Assembly (NCBI GenBank): GCA_025667525.1
Contig: CM046875.1
Coordinates: forward strand, 118,348,340-118,412,339
Length of the DNA stretch: 64,000 nt
Reading direction: 5' to 3'
Source of the DNA: Glebionis coronaria
Lineage: Eukaryota > Streptophyta > Magnoliopsida > Asterales > Asteraceae
Positions 13,528 to 25,448 of the stretch are shown here, one piece after another (position 1 is the stretch's first letter; each line of letters begins with the position of its first letter). The notes under the pieces are model-generated. The model was not told where the DNA came from and did no database searches. It saw only the letters and a program-made list of their open reading frames with translations. The position numbers were made by a program, and so were the translations under genes.

Positions 13528-15033
13528 CTAATTAATGGGAGAATCATCATTACCAAGAAAGTTAGACTCAAATTCCTCTAAGAGGAAATCACTCTCTCCA
13601 AATGGTGTTAAGGAGGGAGCAATTGAGGCAACGGTCTCCACAGGTGACATGTTCTCACTATCATTCTTACAAGCTTCATGAAAATGTTCATCACACACCT
13701 CATCAAGAACATCTATTATGTTAATTGTTTCACAACTTTGAGATTTCTTAGTGACTTTCCCCAACTTAAACACTACTTTCTCATCCTCAACTCTCATAAT
13801 TAGTTCTCTTTCTGCCACATCAATAAGAGTATGACCCATCCTCAAGAAAGGTCTACCAACAATAAGAGGAACTCTCAGGTCCATATCATAGTCAACAACT
13901 ACAAAATCCACGGGGAATGTGAATTTATCAACCCATACAAATACATCCTCCGCAATGCCTACCAGATAAGCTATGGAACGGTTTGCTAACTCACGGGTCA
14001 TCCTAGTATGAGTGAGCTCAGGAACAGAGAGTTTTTGCCAAACCGATAAAGGCATGAGATTGATGCTTGCACCAAGATCCGCTAGTGCCATGTAACTTTC
14101 CACCCCGGGAAAATTACAAGGGATCAAAAACCGCCCGGGATCTCCAAGTTTTGTAGGTAAAGTCTTTAGAACCATGGCAGAGAAATTCTCATATAAGGAT
14201 GTGTTAGGCATATCCACCAACTTTTCTTTATTGGAGAGGAGGTCTTTAAACATTTTAGCAAGTTTGGGCATATAAGCGAGAGCTTCCGCAAAGGATATGT
14301 TTATGTTCAATTGTTTGAACATTCTCAAAAAGTTCGACACTTGAATATCATCCTTGTTTTTAAGCTTCTCCTTTCTCAATCTTGATGGGTATGGAAGGCT
14401 TGGTTTTTGTGTAGGTTGAGTAGTTGTTGTTGATAGGTTCTCTTTGTTGGTTTCTTCATTGATAGGTGTGGAAGGTGAAGGAGTAGTAGGTGTAGGTGTT
14501 GAAGTTTTAGTGCTTGAAGGTGTTGAGTTTGATGTTGTAGGCTTATCACAAGGAGGAACCATAGTAGGAGTAACCAAAGGAGGTGTAGGAGGCATTGAAG
14601 GATCAATAGTTATTTTTCCACTCCTTGTTGTGATTTCATTTACATTAGCCCTTGGATTGGTTTGTATGGTTGAAGGTAGAGCACCTTGTGGTCTTTGATT
14701 GAGAAGCATCATAAACCTCTTGTTGGTTTCCTCTTGTATAACTCTAAATTGATCTTTTGTTCTCTTCTCACTCTCACGGATCCTTCTTTCATTTTCTTGA
14801 TATCTCCTTTCATTGTCTTGGTTCATCTTATGAAGAAGCTCAATAGTATTAAACTCATTTGTCCCATTTCCTTGAAATCCTTGTTTTTGGAAAGGTGGAG
14901 GTTGATTGTAAAACCCTTGGTTTTGAAAGTTTTTGCCATGGAAGTTGTTTCCTTGGGTTTGAAAATTATTGGGTGCTCTATTTTTGTTATGTCCTTGGTA
15001 ATTTGGCCTTGGCCCTTCATTTCTTTGAAGCAA
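13528..15033 (-). pseudogene. Gag C-terminus and aspartic protease of Athila-1
   Basis: This 501-codon open block begins in a Gln/Asn-rich linker (residues about 1-60). It passes through a charged coil, a Thr/Pro/Ser-rich spacer (about 125-215) and a conserved helical stretch, then reaches the protease active site ADLGASINLMPLSVW (about residue 310). The family has D-L-G-A at this position, so the catalytic triplet is intact. A RVPLIVGRPFLRMG flap-like motif follows. The protein would cleave the polyprotein in the particle. It overlaps the upstream gag block in another frame, so gag is frameshifted. Confidence 0.87.
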
Positions 15034-16234
15034 TTGAGGATGGTTTTTTTGTTTTGGGTGGGTGGATGGGGTGGAAAGCCGGGTGGAGCAAGGTAATTGT
15101 TTGATTTGTAAGAGAGATGGTTAGGGTTGATGTTAGGTTTGAAGTGCTCTCTTTGTTCATCTTGATAAGCATAACATTCACCTTGATAGTTTTGAACCTT
15201 GTCACATTGTAGGTAAGAGTGAGGTCCTCCACATGTCTCACAACTTAAAGTAATAGCATTCACATCATTGGAAGAGGAATTGTTCAAGGAAACACTCCTA
15301 AGGGATTAAGTCATCTCTTGTTTGTTCTTTTCAATTACTTGAAGTATCTTATTGTGACTCTTGAGGAGTTGATTATCAAAATATGTTTAAGCACTCTCTT
15401 GCAAAACATGCACCCTCTCATCTCTTTGGTTATTTGTTTGGACCATAGATTTAGTCTCAATGATATCCCATGCTTATTGTGGGGATTTGGAAAGAATGTT
15501 CCTACCCGCGGAGGAGTTGAGGGAATCTTGATGATGTGGTCTCAATCTATTGTAGAAGGTGTTGATTTGGTGAACTTGGTTAAATCCATGGGTTGGGCAT
15601 TTTCTCAACAACTCTTTAAACTCTTCCCAAGCCTCACTAAAGGTTTGATCATTCCTTTGTTGAAAACATATGATTAGGTTTCTCAAAGCGGTGGTTCTTA
15701 AAGGAGGAAAGAACTTATTCACAAATTTCTTGGTAAAATCCTCCCAAGTGTGAATGCTGTTAGGTGGTTTTCTATCTAGCCAATACCTAGCATTACCCTC
15801 TAAAGAGAATGGAACTAAGATCAAATTAATGGCATCATGAGGATCCCCATTATACTTAAGTGTATGCAAATGGACAAAAACTTCTTGATATGATCATAGG
15901 GGTCATCCATGGGTCTCCCTAAGAAGGGTGTAGAAGAAACCATAGTGATCATATTTGTCTTAAGCTCAAAGGTGTTTGCGGGTATCTCGGGTATAACAAT
16001 GGCATCGGTATTTCCCTCCATATTAGATTGGAGGATCTCCATCAATGGTATATTATCAACGGCGGCCATGGCTTCTTGTGTGTTGTTCAAAGCACGATGC
16101 TCGGGATCGGCTTGATGGACAGTGTTGTTCTTGTTCTTCCTTTTGGGAGGAAGGGGTTGTACACCAAAAGGTATGCGTGCACGCGCTCGAGTGCGCGTGC
16201 AACTCAACTCGGAGAGTGAGAGAGGAGCTCTCAA
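14823..16234 (-). pseudogene. Gag of Athila-1, three frames
   Basis: This is the structural protein of the particle, in three overlapping minus-strand blocks. Block 16234-15821 is the N-terminus, with NTFELKTNMITMV and GRPMDDPYDHIKKF. Block 15869-15474 is the capsid core, with FSLEGNARYWLDRKPPNSIH, WEDFTKKFVNKFFPP and FYNRLRPHHQ. Block 15287-14823 carries the zinc knuckle CETCGGPHSYLQC. Two frameshifts separate them. The first in-frame codon of the N-terminal block is TTG and I cannot fix the true start. Near 16170-16191 the coding DNA is an almost perfect GC-rich palindrome. Confidence 0.85.
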
Positions 16235-16954
16235 TCGACTTTAGAAAAGAAAGGATTATCCTTTCCGAGGTTCAATAAGTAATATCCACAAGAAAATATA
16301 ATATATGTAAGTGATACTTGGGTGGCAAAACCCCCCACTAAGCTTTCCTTCTTAGAATAATCACTAGTGAACGGGGGAATGAGGTGGCGCGTAGCTCTTA
16401 AGTACCTTTTTCCCTTAGGCTTTCATTTTATAGCAAAGCCGCCTTTCTATTCACTTTAGTAGTTCGTATTCTTCGAATTCTTGCCTATTGGAAGTATTTA
16501 TCTATTTTTGCCTTTAATTTACTTTGATCGATACACGAACTTAGGACTGGAACGCCCCCAAGCACGGTGTATTGCCTCGGCAATACTTATGGAAGTAGAC
16601 GTATTGGTTGTTCGTAGTACGTATATGTATCTACATATAATAATATATCAAAAATATTTTTGTATTTACTGAGTTTTTAAGAAAATATAGTATGTACGTA
16701 AAAATGAGTCAAACCAATATATACAATATATTTTTGTTGTAATCTTTTTAGGAAAAATATTTCTTTTTGAATTTTTTATTTTTTTTGGTTCAATTCTTAG
16801 GAAAGAATTGATTTTGTGGTTTTTTATTTTTTATATTTATATATTTTTTATTTTTTTATCTTTTGGATTTATGATACGTAAAAGGAACGTTCACAAGGTG
16901 AACGGATCCCAAAATCCAATCGAAACCGTCAATCGTCAATCGTAATGTCATGAA
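16235..16954 (-). other. Athila-1 5' leader
   Basis: About 720 AT-rich bases between gag and the primer site, with no supported gene. The part near 16880-16915 (GTTCAC..GGTGAACGGATCCCAAAAT) matches the same place in Athila-2 (57608-57635), so it is a conserved leader segment. Confidence 0.7.
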
Positions 16955-16969
16955 CCGGCAGCGGTGCCA
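16955..16969 (-). other. Primer binding site of Athila-1
   Basis: The minus strand reads TGGCACCGCTGCCGG two bases after the LTR end. Athila elements usually have a GGCGCC-GTTGCCGGGG type site, taken as complementary to tRNA-Asp, and this is a variant. Athila-2 has the same 15 bases at its site. Confidence 0.82.
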
Positions 16970-16971
16970 TT

Positions 16972-19900
16972 TAATATTTGATCTTTTCAAGTTCGTATTT
17001 CCCAACTCAAAACAAATTGAATGTCCAATTAATATCAAGTTTTTAATAGTTTTTTGTTTTGATAAAAGTTTTGGTATCTAGGTCTAATTCAACGAATCAC
17101 GTAAAAAATGGTAAAAATAGTATCACTACGTAACCGTATTACACTAAAACATGTTGCAATTACCACACTTGAAGCAAGAAGTACAAGTTTTTAATGCACA
17201 AATGGTAAAAATTCTCAAAATGTTAAGTATGTAAAAGTACAAGGACCAAAATTATAAATTCAGAAAGTAAAGGGACTAGAAGTGAAAATTATAGCAAACT
17301 ATAACTACCAAGTAACAGCTATGCAAAACTAATTAACCAACTATGTAACAAACTCAAAATGTAAGGACTTAACTTGCAAACCTTAGAAAAATCAAATAAC
17401 CAAAGCTGAATAACAAAGTCTGAAAGTTTGAGGACTAAATTGCAATTAAACAAGATCTATTAACAAAAACGGGTAACAATACTTCAATAAGCTCGTTTGA
17501 GCTTATTGCTTCACCAAATAAGCTCTGGTTTTTTGCAAAAGACTTAAAATCCAATTTTAGCTAGGTGTGTCAAAGGAAATAAGCTGAAACTAGTTAAACT
17601 CATGATGGCTTTTCTCAATAAGCCCAAAATAAGCTATAAGCTGATAGAGACATCCACTATTTGATTTTTTGACTGAAAATGATTAAGCTAGTGATTACAA
17701 GACTAGAATGTCAAAAATTATGAAAAATGGCTCAGCCAATAAGTTGGAATCTCAAATTAAGCACAAAGAGCTTATCGTTGACTTTTGTTAACCAACTTTT
17801 TCCAAAAAGCTGAATTTTTCCAAAATGTCTTAAAACATGTTTGTATATAGGAATGTGAAAGAAATTTGCAAGATTTATGAAATAGATTTGTGGGAAATGG
17901 TTTAGCAGTTAGGTTTTATCACAGGGAAATGAAAATGCTCAACAACTTATTTATAAGCTGATAACTTGCTCAATTCAGAAAACTGTATGGTCTCACTTAG
18001 TAAAACTGAAAGCTTATATGTTGTACTTTGACTAGAACCAAAAATCAGTTTCTAACATTTTCTAACAAAGATTTGACAATGGATTAAAATCTGCTTGTTT
18101 TTTGCTATTGAAACTGACCCAATCTTTTTCTATGCAGTTTGCCTTTTTGACTTAAACTTTGACCACAAAACTTTGCAAGATTACTTGTACTGGTCTATTA
18201 AGTATATGTGAGCTCAAATCAACTACTTATATCAGCTAAATCACTAGAACAACTCTGATCCAAACACAGGTTTATGACTGTTATGAAAACTTTTCAAAGA
18301 CTTATTGGTCAAAAGTTTATGAAATCATTAGAGACTTATCAGAACTTGTTTAACAACTCAAATGAACCATTAACTAGCAAAGAACCAACAATATTACACT
18401 ACGGAACACAATATGGCTAACTGATGAAAATTAAGCAGATTAAGACCAAATAAGCTAGCTAAAACTGATATAGGAACTAAGTAATCAACTAACAACTATC
18501 AGATCATGACAGATACACCAAATTAACACCAAAACAATCACAATTCAGCAATTAAACTATTAGTCTGGAAATTGAGCATGGCAAAGCAATTGAGTGGAAC
18601 TAAAATGAGAATTTTGATGCCTTTTATCTATGAAGCCTCCTTTGGTAGAGTAGTTAGGCGCTGAGCCAACTAAGATCAACACAAACACCAATTTTCATCA
18701 ACTAAAACCTATCAAATCTGCATCATCATCAATATTTAATCACCCTTGCATCATTCTGCTACAACTGGCGAAGATCTGAACTAGGAAACGTCTTGATCAA
18801 CTACAAGCTTCCAAAACACATCAAACAAGCTCTATTGATATGATATGATCAATAGAACTAAGCAGTAATAGTGAAGGTAGGAAAATGCAGTAATGAGAAG
18901 TGATTTGAAGTGAAGAGTGAAAATTGAAGCTTTATTAATGGCAGAATGTTTGTTACAAAGTTGTTACAAGCCTAACTAACTAACTCAAGTGGTTGTCAAT
19001 AACTTAAGATTATTTGCTAACTAAAACTCTAACTGAAAGTGAGGGAAAATGATAAGTGTGTGTAATTTCACACACTAAGTACAATACACAAATGAAATAC
19101 ATCTGGGCTATTTATAGAAGAAAATTGGAGTTAGTTGGGGATGAGTGACGTGTGGGAACCAATCCCCAGCTTCCACGTATCATAAATCTGCCAATTGGAT
19201 TTTTCTATTAAAGAAAACACTTGGGCTTTTTCTCTTGAGTTGATTTCAGTTCAATTGGATGATTATGATGGATTCCTCAGTTGATTTTAAGCAAGTTTGA
19301 TGTTGAAACCTTCTTCTGAAACTCACTCCTTGTTGATCTCGATTCTGGGCGCGCTTGAAGATTGAGAAGACACGTGTTATGTTGATATTGGTTAAAAAAC
19401 ACTCACTCGGATCATTATCCAATATCTCAAATATGATTGGTTGGAACAATGAGTAGTGGGGATCACTGTTTGGATTTGGTTATTTATTATAACGGCTGTT
19501 AGTGGCCATGTGGCAGTGACGTGGTGATCCTTGTGAAGAAAGGCGCCTCTCATTGATCAATAGCAATAGCACATGGATTGAACTTAAACATGACTTGTTT
19601 TTGGAAGATTTAACCCTTCAAGTTTAGCAGATACTGAATTAAGCTAGGATCTTCATTACTTTGTCATTTCTGGTCCTTTGAACTTCAAACTTGAGCATAA
19701 ATTATCCTTGAACTTGTTGACTTGATAATTGACCATGTTTGACTTTGTTCTTGACTTTCTCATATTTGCACTTTTAGTCCTTTAACTTTGAAAGTTGTCA
19801 AGAAAGGTCCTTTGACTTTGGTTGGCTTGTCACTTTTCATCCTCCTTTTGTCTTTTCTTCATCAATAAAGGCTTGAATCCCTTGTTTGCTTCATAATTTG

Positions 19901-20032
19901 TATCTTTTTACCTACACAAACACAAACAACAAAACATACCCATAATACTGCTTTGATGAATCAAAACTAGGTATTTTGCTTTGTGTTCTAGGGTGATTTG
20001 TGATATAATTGATATGAGATTTCACTCATATC
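16972..20032 (-). mobile_element. Athila-1 5' LTR (about 3.06 kb)
   Basis: On the minus strand it starts TGATATGAG and ends AATATTA two bases before the primer site. The boundaries are inferred by analogy with Athila-2, where target duplications fix the ends (TGAT...TTA). The first 23 bases form a hairpin (GATATGAG and CTCATATC). A TATA box lies at 19109-19116. There is no coding sequence, but short AATAAGCT/AGCTTATT inverted motifs recur near 17490-17770. Confidence 0.78.
19109..19116 (-). promoter_or_regulatory. TATA box of the Athila-1 LTR
   Basis: The minus strand reads TATAAATAGCCC. About 33 bases downstream lies a hairpin with 8-bp arms (AGTGTGTG and CACACACT, 19055-19076), near the expected RNA start. 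Confidence 0.65.
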
Positions 20033-20791
20033 AACCTTCACAACAATGACACAACAATTAATAAATAATATTTGATCTTCAATGGATCTTTGAGGTAAAC
20101 ACAACACATCAAGGATGAAAGTGTTCTTCTCTTTGCACTTGGAGAGGAAGAGATGGGAGAAGAAAGATTCACTTTTAAACAAGTAGTAATCAACCCAGAT
20201 GACCACGGATTTGAGTGATTTTAGAAGTATGAAAGAATCTGGAATTATATGTGCAAAAGAGGTGAATAGAAAATCTGAGAATGGTCCACTATTTATAAGA
20301 CAAGGCTCCAACGGCTATATCTGCCAGCGGTTCTTTATTGCAGCCCGTGGTTCCTTATCGATAAGGAACCGCGTAGCCACTTAAGGAACCGCCAGAGTAG
20401 ACTTCGCTCCTTTTTGTCTTTTAGTGGTATGGTTCGAATCTGGTGATTAAAATATCCTGAAAGGATATTCCAAACCAAGATAGAATATGCCATTTCAAAT
20501 TTTCAAATATTTAATTTAATAAAACATTTTCTTAAAAATAAAGTTTAATAAAAACTTGTCACACTTAATAAAAAATGAGTTTTAAGAAAAGATTAAATCC
20601 TTGATCACTTAATTAGGATGAGTACTTGTTTGTACATGCCTTAAGTGATAATGGTTGAAATGAAAAATATTTGAACTCAAGAATTCGTTTTTCGTTGTTC
20701 TCGTAAATGCTTGTTTTTACATATTTTCGTAATCAAAACAAAGCGAGACCGAAAAATGCAAGTATCATTTTTAGGCATCATTGCATAAACA
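20033..20791 (-). mobile_element. Sirevirus 3' LTR, first 760 bases
   Basis: It aligns with 30346-31111 of the 5' LTR throughout, beginning TGTTTATGCAATGATGCC on the minus strand. The remaining roughly 480 bases are absent because Athila-1 starts at 20032. It carries a TATA box at 20289-20298 and a 22-base perfect palindrome at 20349-20370. Confidence 0.88.
20289..20370 (-). promoter_or_regulatory. Sirevirus promoter: TATA box plus palindrome
   Basis: The minus strand has TTATAAATAG at 20289-20298. About 50 bases upstream lies a perfect palindrome at 20349-20370 with arms GGTTCCTTATC and GATAAGGAACC, flanked by further CGGTTC/GGAACCG half-sites. The 5' LTR keeps both (30601-30610 and 30662-30681). 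Sireviruses are known for palindromic motifs upstream of TATA, so this is probably the regulatory core. Confidence 0.7.
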
Positions 20792-20810
20792 ATCTCTCCT
20801 TTTTTTTATT
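20792..20810 (-). other. Polypurine tract of the Sirevirus
   Basis: The minus strand reads AAAAAAAAGGAGAGAT directly before the LTR start, the expected plus-strand primer. Further purine runs with AAGGGGGAG occur on the minus strand at about 20940-20972, in line with the several polypurine tracts known in Sireviruses. Confidence 0.75.
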
Positions 20811-20862
20811 TCGACAATACATAAAATCAATCACATGGAAAACAAGATTTTCGAAGACGAGT

Positions 20863-22057
20863 TTATTTCACTTCTCTCCTTGTGTCGAAGCAAAAAGGTT
20901 GCAAAAGTCTTTGTAGAAGAGAAGAATCGGACTTTACAAATGCTCCCCCTTGGTGCTTACTCCCCCTTGCTTGGGGCACCAAGGAATCGAGATATGGTGA
21001 CAAGCTACATAAAAGGGTTAGTAGAAGAGAAGAGACACCCAACAAGATATAGCAAAGGTCACACAAAGAAGCGACCAAAATCTAAGATAAGTCATGTTAA
21101 AAGGAAAAACATGAATAAAAGATACAAGGAAACAAAACATACAAAGATGTATGTAAAAATAAAACAAGCCAAAAGCATAAATCTAATCCTAGTTAAACTA
21201 GAACTCTAAGATTTGCTTGAACTAGATGTCTTGAAGATAAGCAACCAATGCTTAGATAAAAGACAAGGTAGTGGCGGAAGGAGGTGGTGGTGGCTTGGTA
21301 GTGATCTCGTAGTCATAGTGAAGAGGAGGTTTGACTAAGAGACTTTTGATGTAATTCAAATCCTCATAGATATGAGCCATAACAAGATGTTGATATTGAC
21401 AACAATGACAATATGTTCCATGATGCATGACATTATCATGTGAAGGAGGAAGAACAATAAAGGGTAGAGGTGGAAGAAAAGAAGTTCCACAGTCAACATT
21501 CTTAGAAGAAGAAGAAATGTGGATTTGAGTGTTCTTGGGTGAAATGGGATTGAAAGCAATTGGAGAAAATGAAGGAGAATCAAGGCTTTCATTTAGAGAA
21601 TAAGACATTTTGATTTGAGAAAGGATACAAAATGCTTAGGGTTAAATAGAGAAAGCTTAAGATATTTTGAGGGTGGTCAAAGGGTTGAAACAAATATTCC
21701 AGAAAGTGTTGGAACAAATTTGGAGTTTCAGAAATACCCGATATAGGAAGCACTGTACGCGGTTGCTTTTCTCTACCGGCAGTTCCATATCGATATGGAG
21801 TCGCGGTCCCCTTAAAGAACCGCCCACAGTGGGTTGATTTTGGTGATGAAGAAGGATTTTATAATTTAGCAAATCCTATTTTTCTAGTCTAACTAATCAT
21901 AGAGTTATGCTAAAAAGTAAATATAGATAAAGAAAACACACAAGAACTCACCAAACAAGGTTTTGACCAAAATACATGGATTTTTAAAGAAAATCGATGT
22001 TGGGGGTATGTGGAACTAGACAATAAGTCATGACACAATGATCCTCCATAGTTTATT
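20863..22057 (-). other. Sirevirus tail between pol and 3' LTR
   Basis: About 1.2 kb beside the 3' LTR plus 24450-24713 on the other side of the inserted LTR fragment. Some Sireviruses carry an extra, sometimes envelope-like, gene here. Apart from the 118-codon frame at 21252-21608 I see no gene. A shorter palindrome (TCCATATCGATATGGA, 21784-21799) with CGCGG/ACCGCG flanks resembles the LTR promoter palindrome. Confidence 0.55.
21252..21608 (-). CDS. Hypothetical 118-aa protein in the Sirevirus tail
   Basis: This frame opens with ATG at 21608, is uninterrupted and lies where Sireviruses can carry an extra gene downstream of pol. The product is rich in Ser and Pro. It has a Cys/His cluster at about residues 68-77 (HGTYCHCCQYQHLV), a short helical stretch (MAHIYEDLNYIKSLL) and a proline run near the C-terminus. 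No signal peptide or membrane segment is evident, so it is not a typical envelope-like protein. I do not recognise the family. It may be a remnant of a longer frame or chance. Confidence 0.35.
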   Translation of the reverse strand: MSYSLNESLDSPSFSPIAFNPISPKNTQIHISSSSKNVDCGTSFLPPLPFIVLPPSHDNVMHHGTYCHCCQYQHLVMAHIYEDLNYIKSLLVKPPLHYDYEITTKPPPPPSATTLSFI

Positions 22058-24450
22058 TGTAAAACCTGTATTTAAAATTTAGAATATTAAATACGCAGTC
22101 TCGATTATTATAAACTATATACATAATTATTCAGAAAAATAATTATTACGAACATATTATTATACAGAAAACAATTACGTTACAGAAAACTAAAACACGC
22201 GGAAGTGTTAAAACGAACACGTACGTTAATAATAAAAAAAAGAGTATGCATGTGTTTGTGGGTTGCGGCTTGAAAAAAAAGGGAAGGGACAACAAATGGG
22301 CTTCAAGCCCAGCCTTATATCAAAGAAAAAAAAGGGTAAACCCCTGTTCCTAGGTCACGATCAGAAAACAAGAGAAAAAAAAATAAAAAGTACTAGGGTT
22401 CTTATTTCTATGCTGGCCGCCGGCTAGAAGCACAACGACAAGAAGATTCGGGTTTGAATTCCTCCTTCGATTGGCGAACGTGTTCATCCTTTCCATAGAA
22501 ACCTCATTACGGTAATCATTCGATTCTCCTTTTTTTATAATCCGATATAATCTTGGATAACAAGGAACGAAAAATCCAAATAACTAAAAAGGGGTTTCGG
22601 GTGTGTTGTTTTATCATAGAAACCGAGACCACAAGGTCTCGGTGGTGTATTGTTGCCCAACCGTGACGAACAGCCGGCGTGGTGATGGTCCTTTTGGGCC
22701 AGCCGAGATCAATCAACCCCAAACGGGGGTATATGTATTTAGTATAGATGTTGGGTTTTGCTTGGTTAAATGAAACCGAGACCCTAAGGTCTCGTTGCGT
22801 CGTGGTCAGCACGAACCCAAAAAGAAAAGCAGGGGTGCATTTGATCTAGTAGCAGTGGGCTAGTCGCAAAAACAAAGGGAAACCGAGAGTTAAAACTCTC
22901 GGTATAAATGCATAACAAAACGGGGGTGTTTGGGGTAGTAAAAAACAGAGGAAACGTTACCAAATAAGTGGGAAAAGAGTGAACCCGTGAGGAAGTTTTT
23001 GGACAGAAATTTATACATTTTAAGATTGAAATTAGCGACAGATTAGCGACGACTTTTCTGTCGCAGTTTTCGTGGCAATTTTGTATCAGCTTTTAGTCAC
23101 AGTTTTTAGTGACAGAATTTTCTGTCGCAAATTCTAACAGGCAGAATTTAATATCTTTTGGATTGTTTTAGTGCGACCGAGAAGGGGTATCTCGGTAGGT
23201 TCGGGGTTATAGTTTAATAATAAAAATGAAGATTTTTAAATTATACCTTTTTAATTATTTTGTTTTAAATAAATGTTTTAAATAAATGTTTTAATAATTT
23301 GTTTAGGAAATTAATTTTATATATTAAACTAGTCTTATTTAATTAAAAGGGTATAATATTATTAATGGAAGTAAAGTTATTTTGGAAACTTTCTAATTTT
23401 GGAAACTTTCTAATTTTGGAAACTTTCTATTGTTAGCAGGTTACCAAATATAGAATTAGTATAACGTCAGAATACGTTTTGTACCATAAATAATAGTAGA
23501 ACGAAAATACATAAAAGGGAAATATTAGAGTGCCCAGGTTTACCAGTTTATATACATACAATATTTCAGGAATAAAATAAATAAAATGAGAAACAGTTAA
23601 GATAAGTAAAATTTAATAAATATCAGTTAAGTTATTCGCGCCATTATTATTGTAGCTTCCGTGAAGTCTGAGTAGGGTTCGTTCAGTTTTCTTCATTCAG
23701 TTACTGGACAAGTGGTACAGATTTCTCGTCCTTCAGTAAGGACTTCCTTCTATGCACGATTAGGATTCCCCGTCTACAGCTAAATGTTTTCCCATTATAT
23801 GTTTTAAGCTTATCAGTAATCATTTTAATAACTAAATAAATTTCCTGAGCTTTATATACAAGCATGACCAGTTTATGTACTAGTTACGAAGGTACCGTAA
23901 CCATGACACTAGAGGCACCGGTTTCATGACTCCTCTGCGAGGGAGTGATTTCTCGCAGCATCCCATTTATTTCAGCTTGACCATTTATCAGTATTATCAG
24001 CGGGGCATATGGGTGCATCCTATGCTATCAGTTTACAGTTATCAGGTGAATGTGGTGTATGCTCTACATCCTTCACATTGGAGTTGATCCCTCCATCCAT
24101 CACATTATTTAGAGGTCACCCCTCTACAGCATGACGAGGTCACCCTCCAGTTATTCATGCAACAGTTGTTACAACACATGACCTATATAAGCTCTTGGCA
24201 ATTAAAATACAGTAAATGCATGTTTTTAGATTTTAACAGATAACAGTTCAGCTTTAGTATTTATAAATCGGACATTCAGATTGTACACAGGTTTTCGCTG
24301 CAACTTTACTTATCAGTCTTACAGCTTCAGTATTTTATCAGCTGCTTCATTTCAGTATTTCTTATCATGCTTTATATCCGTTCACTGGGCGTTATGCTCA
24401 GTCGTAGTTCCTTTCATGTTCTAACGGCAGGTACACCAGGACGCTCTTAG
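22058..24450 (+). mobile_element. Tekay-like LTR fragment inserted in the Sirevirus
   Basis: It starts TGTAAAACCTGTATT, matching the minus-strand start of the Tekay-2 3' LTR (TGTAAAACCCGCATT). It shares with that LTR a set of CCGAGA hairpins, a GGAAACTTTCTA tandem repeat and the segment CACTGGGCGTTATGCTCAG near 24376. The last roughly 300 bases expected by comparison, ending GGGTGTTACA, are missing and I find no matching target duplication. The right boundary is therefore approximate and the fragment is probably truncated. Confidence 0.75.
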
Positions 24451-24713
24451 GATTTTAAGTATTTTTGTTCTTGCTATATTTGAGAGACACATACATATGA
24501 ATTATGTAAGCTCAATATTAATAGCAAGAAGCTATGAAAAACGTTTTTAGATTGAATTAACAATGCAAAAACATTTCTCGACCATTTTCGAAAGAACTTT
24601 GAGAATTTAAAAAAAAAAGAAGAGAGATTTTCCAAAAGGAGTTTGTACGACTCAATGACTCAAAGAAAGAAAAGACTCAAAAGAGAAAAAGACTCAATCA
24701 ATAAAATGCGCAA

Positions 24714-25320
24714 TTAAGGAATATGTTCCATTAAACCTTGACCTAGACGCAAGTAATTAAAAGGTTCCCTCTTAAGTGGCTTAGTGAAGATATCGGCTAA
24801 GTTTTCTACCGAGGGCACCTTCTCAATCGAAATGTTCCCCTTTTGAACATTATCCCTAAGGAAATGGTGGCGAATATCTATGTGCTTGGTTCGCGAATGT
24901 TGCACGTGATTCTTGCTAAGGTCTATTGCACCCTTATTATCGCACATGATGGGAACATCATCAAGAGAAATCCCATAATCAACAAGCGCTTGCTTCATCC
25001 ATAGAGCTTGTTGACAAGATTTACCGGCAGTCACATACTCAGTTTCTGTGGTGGATATTGCAAGAGCGCTGTGTTTTTGGAGAACCAAGAAGTTAAAAAC
25101 AACCCATGAAGGTACAAACTCCACTAGTGCTTTTCCGGTCCACATAGTCTCCCGCATGATCCGAGTCCGCGTAGACAATGGTTTCTACGCTGGTCCTTTT
25201 AGGATACCATAAACCTAAATGTATAGTGCCCTTAAAGTATCGGAAGATACGCTTAACCGCTTCAAGGTGAGAGGTTTTGGGAGCCTCTTGGAAGCGAGCA
25301 CAAAGGCAAACACTAAACAT
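24714..25320 (-). pseudogene. RNase H of the Sirevirus pol
   Basis: Two overlapping frames (25320-25093 and 25178-24714) carry the copia RNase H. The first has the AVKRIFRYFKGTIHLGLWYP entry and YADSDHAGDYVDRKSTSG with the catalytic aspartate. The second continues with ISTTETEYVTAGKSCQQALWMK, CDNKGAIDLSKN and HSRTKHIDIRHHFLRD, ending IFTKPL. A frameshift lies near 25095-25175. Pol ends with the stop at 24714. Confidence 0.9.
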
Positions 25321-25448
25321 TATCCATTCGACTTGCCGTTAGGTACAACAAACTACCAATCATACCTCTATATTCGGTGTTGTCTACCGACTAACAATCA
25401 TCATCTACGGTGAGTTTAGTATCCGAGGCCATAGGTGTCTTCATCGGT

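Larger units (their letters stand above)
9777..20032 (-). mobile_element. Athila-1, Ty3/gypsy Athila-type element, truncated by gypsy-1
   Basis: On the minus strand the order is 5' LTR (16972-20032), primer site, gag, protease, RT-RNase H, integrase and a 3' noncoding region. The element stops at 9777, where gypsy-1 has inserted, so its 3' LTR must lie left of the window. The integrase and gag-protease wording ([27 protein letters not shown]) and a primer site with GGCACCGCTGCCGG are typical of Athila. The 5' LTR abuts a broken Sirevirus 3' LTR, so Athila-1 jumped into that LTR. Confidence 0.88.

Noticed and set aside
14376..15104. Several plus- and minus-strand frames over the Athila-1 gag-protease spacer
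   Set aside because: They are shadows of the low-complexity Thr/Pro/Ser-rich coding region in other frames.
17480..18100. Satellite-like AATAAGCT repeats in the Athila-1 LTR
   Set aside because: The motifs are irregularly spaced and short. I note the inverted pair at about 17490-17512 but see no tandem unit.
24450..24713. 3' end of the plus-strand Tekay-like LTR
   Set aside because: I looked for GGGTGTTACA and a matching target duplication and found neither, so I left the boundary open and did not call a solo LTR.
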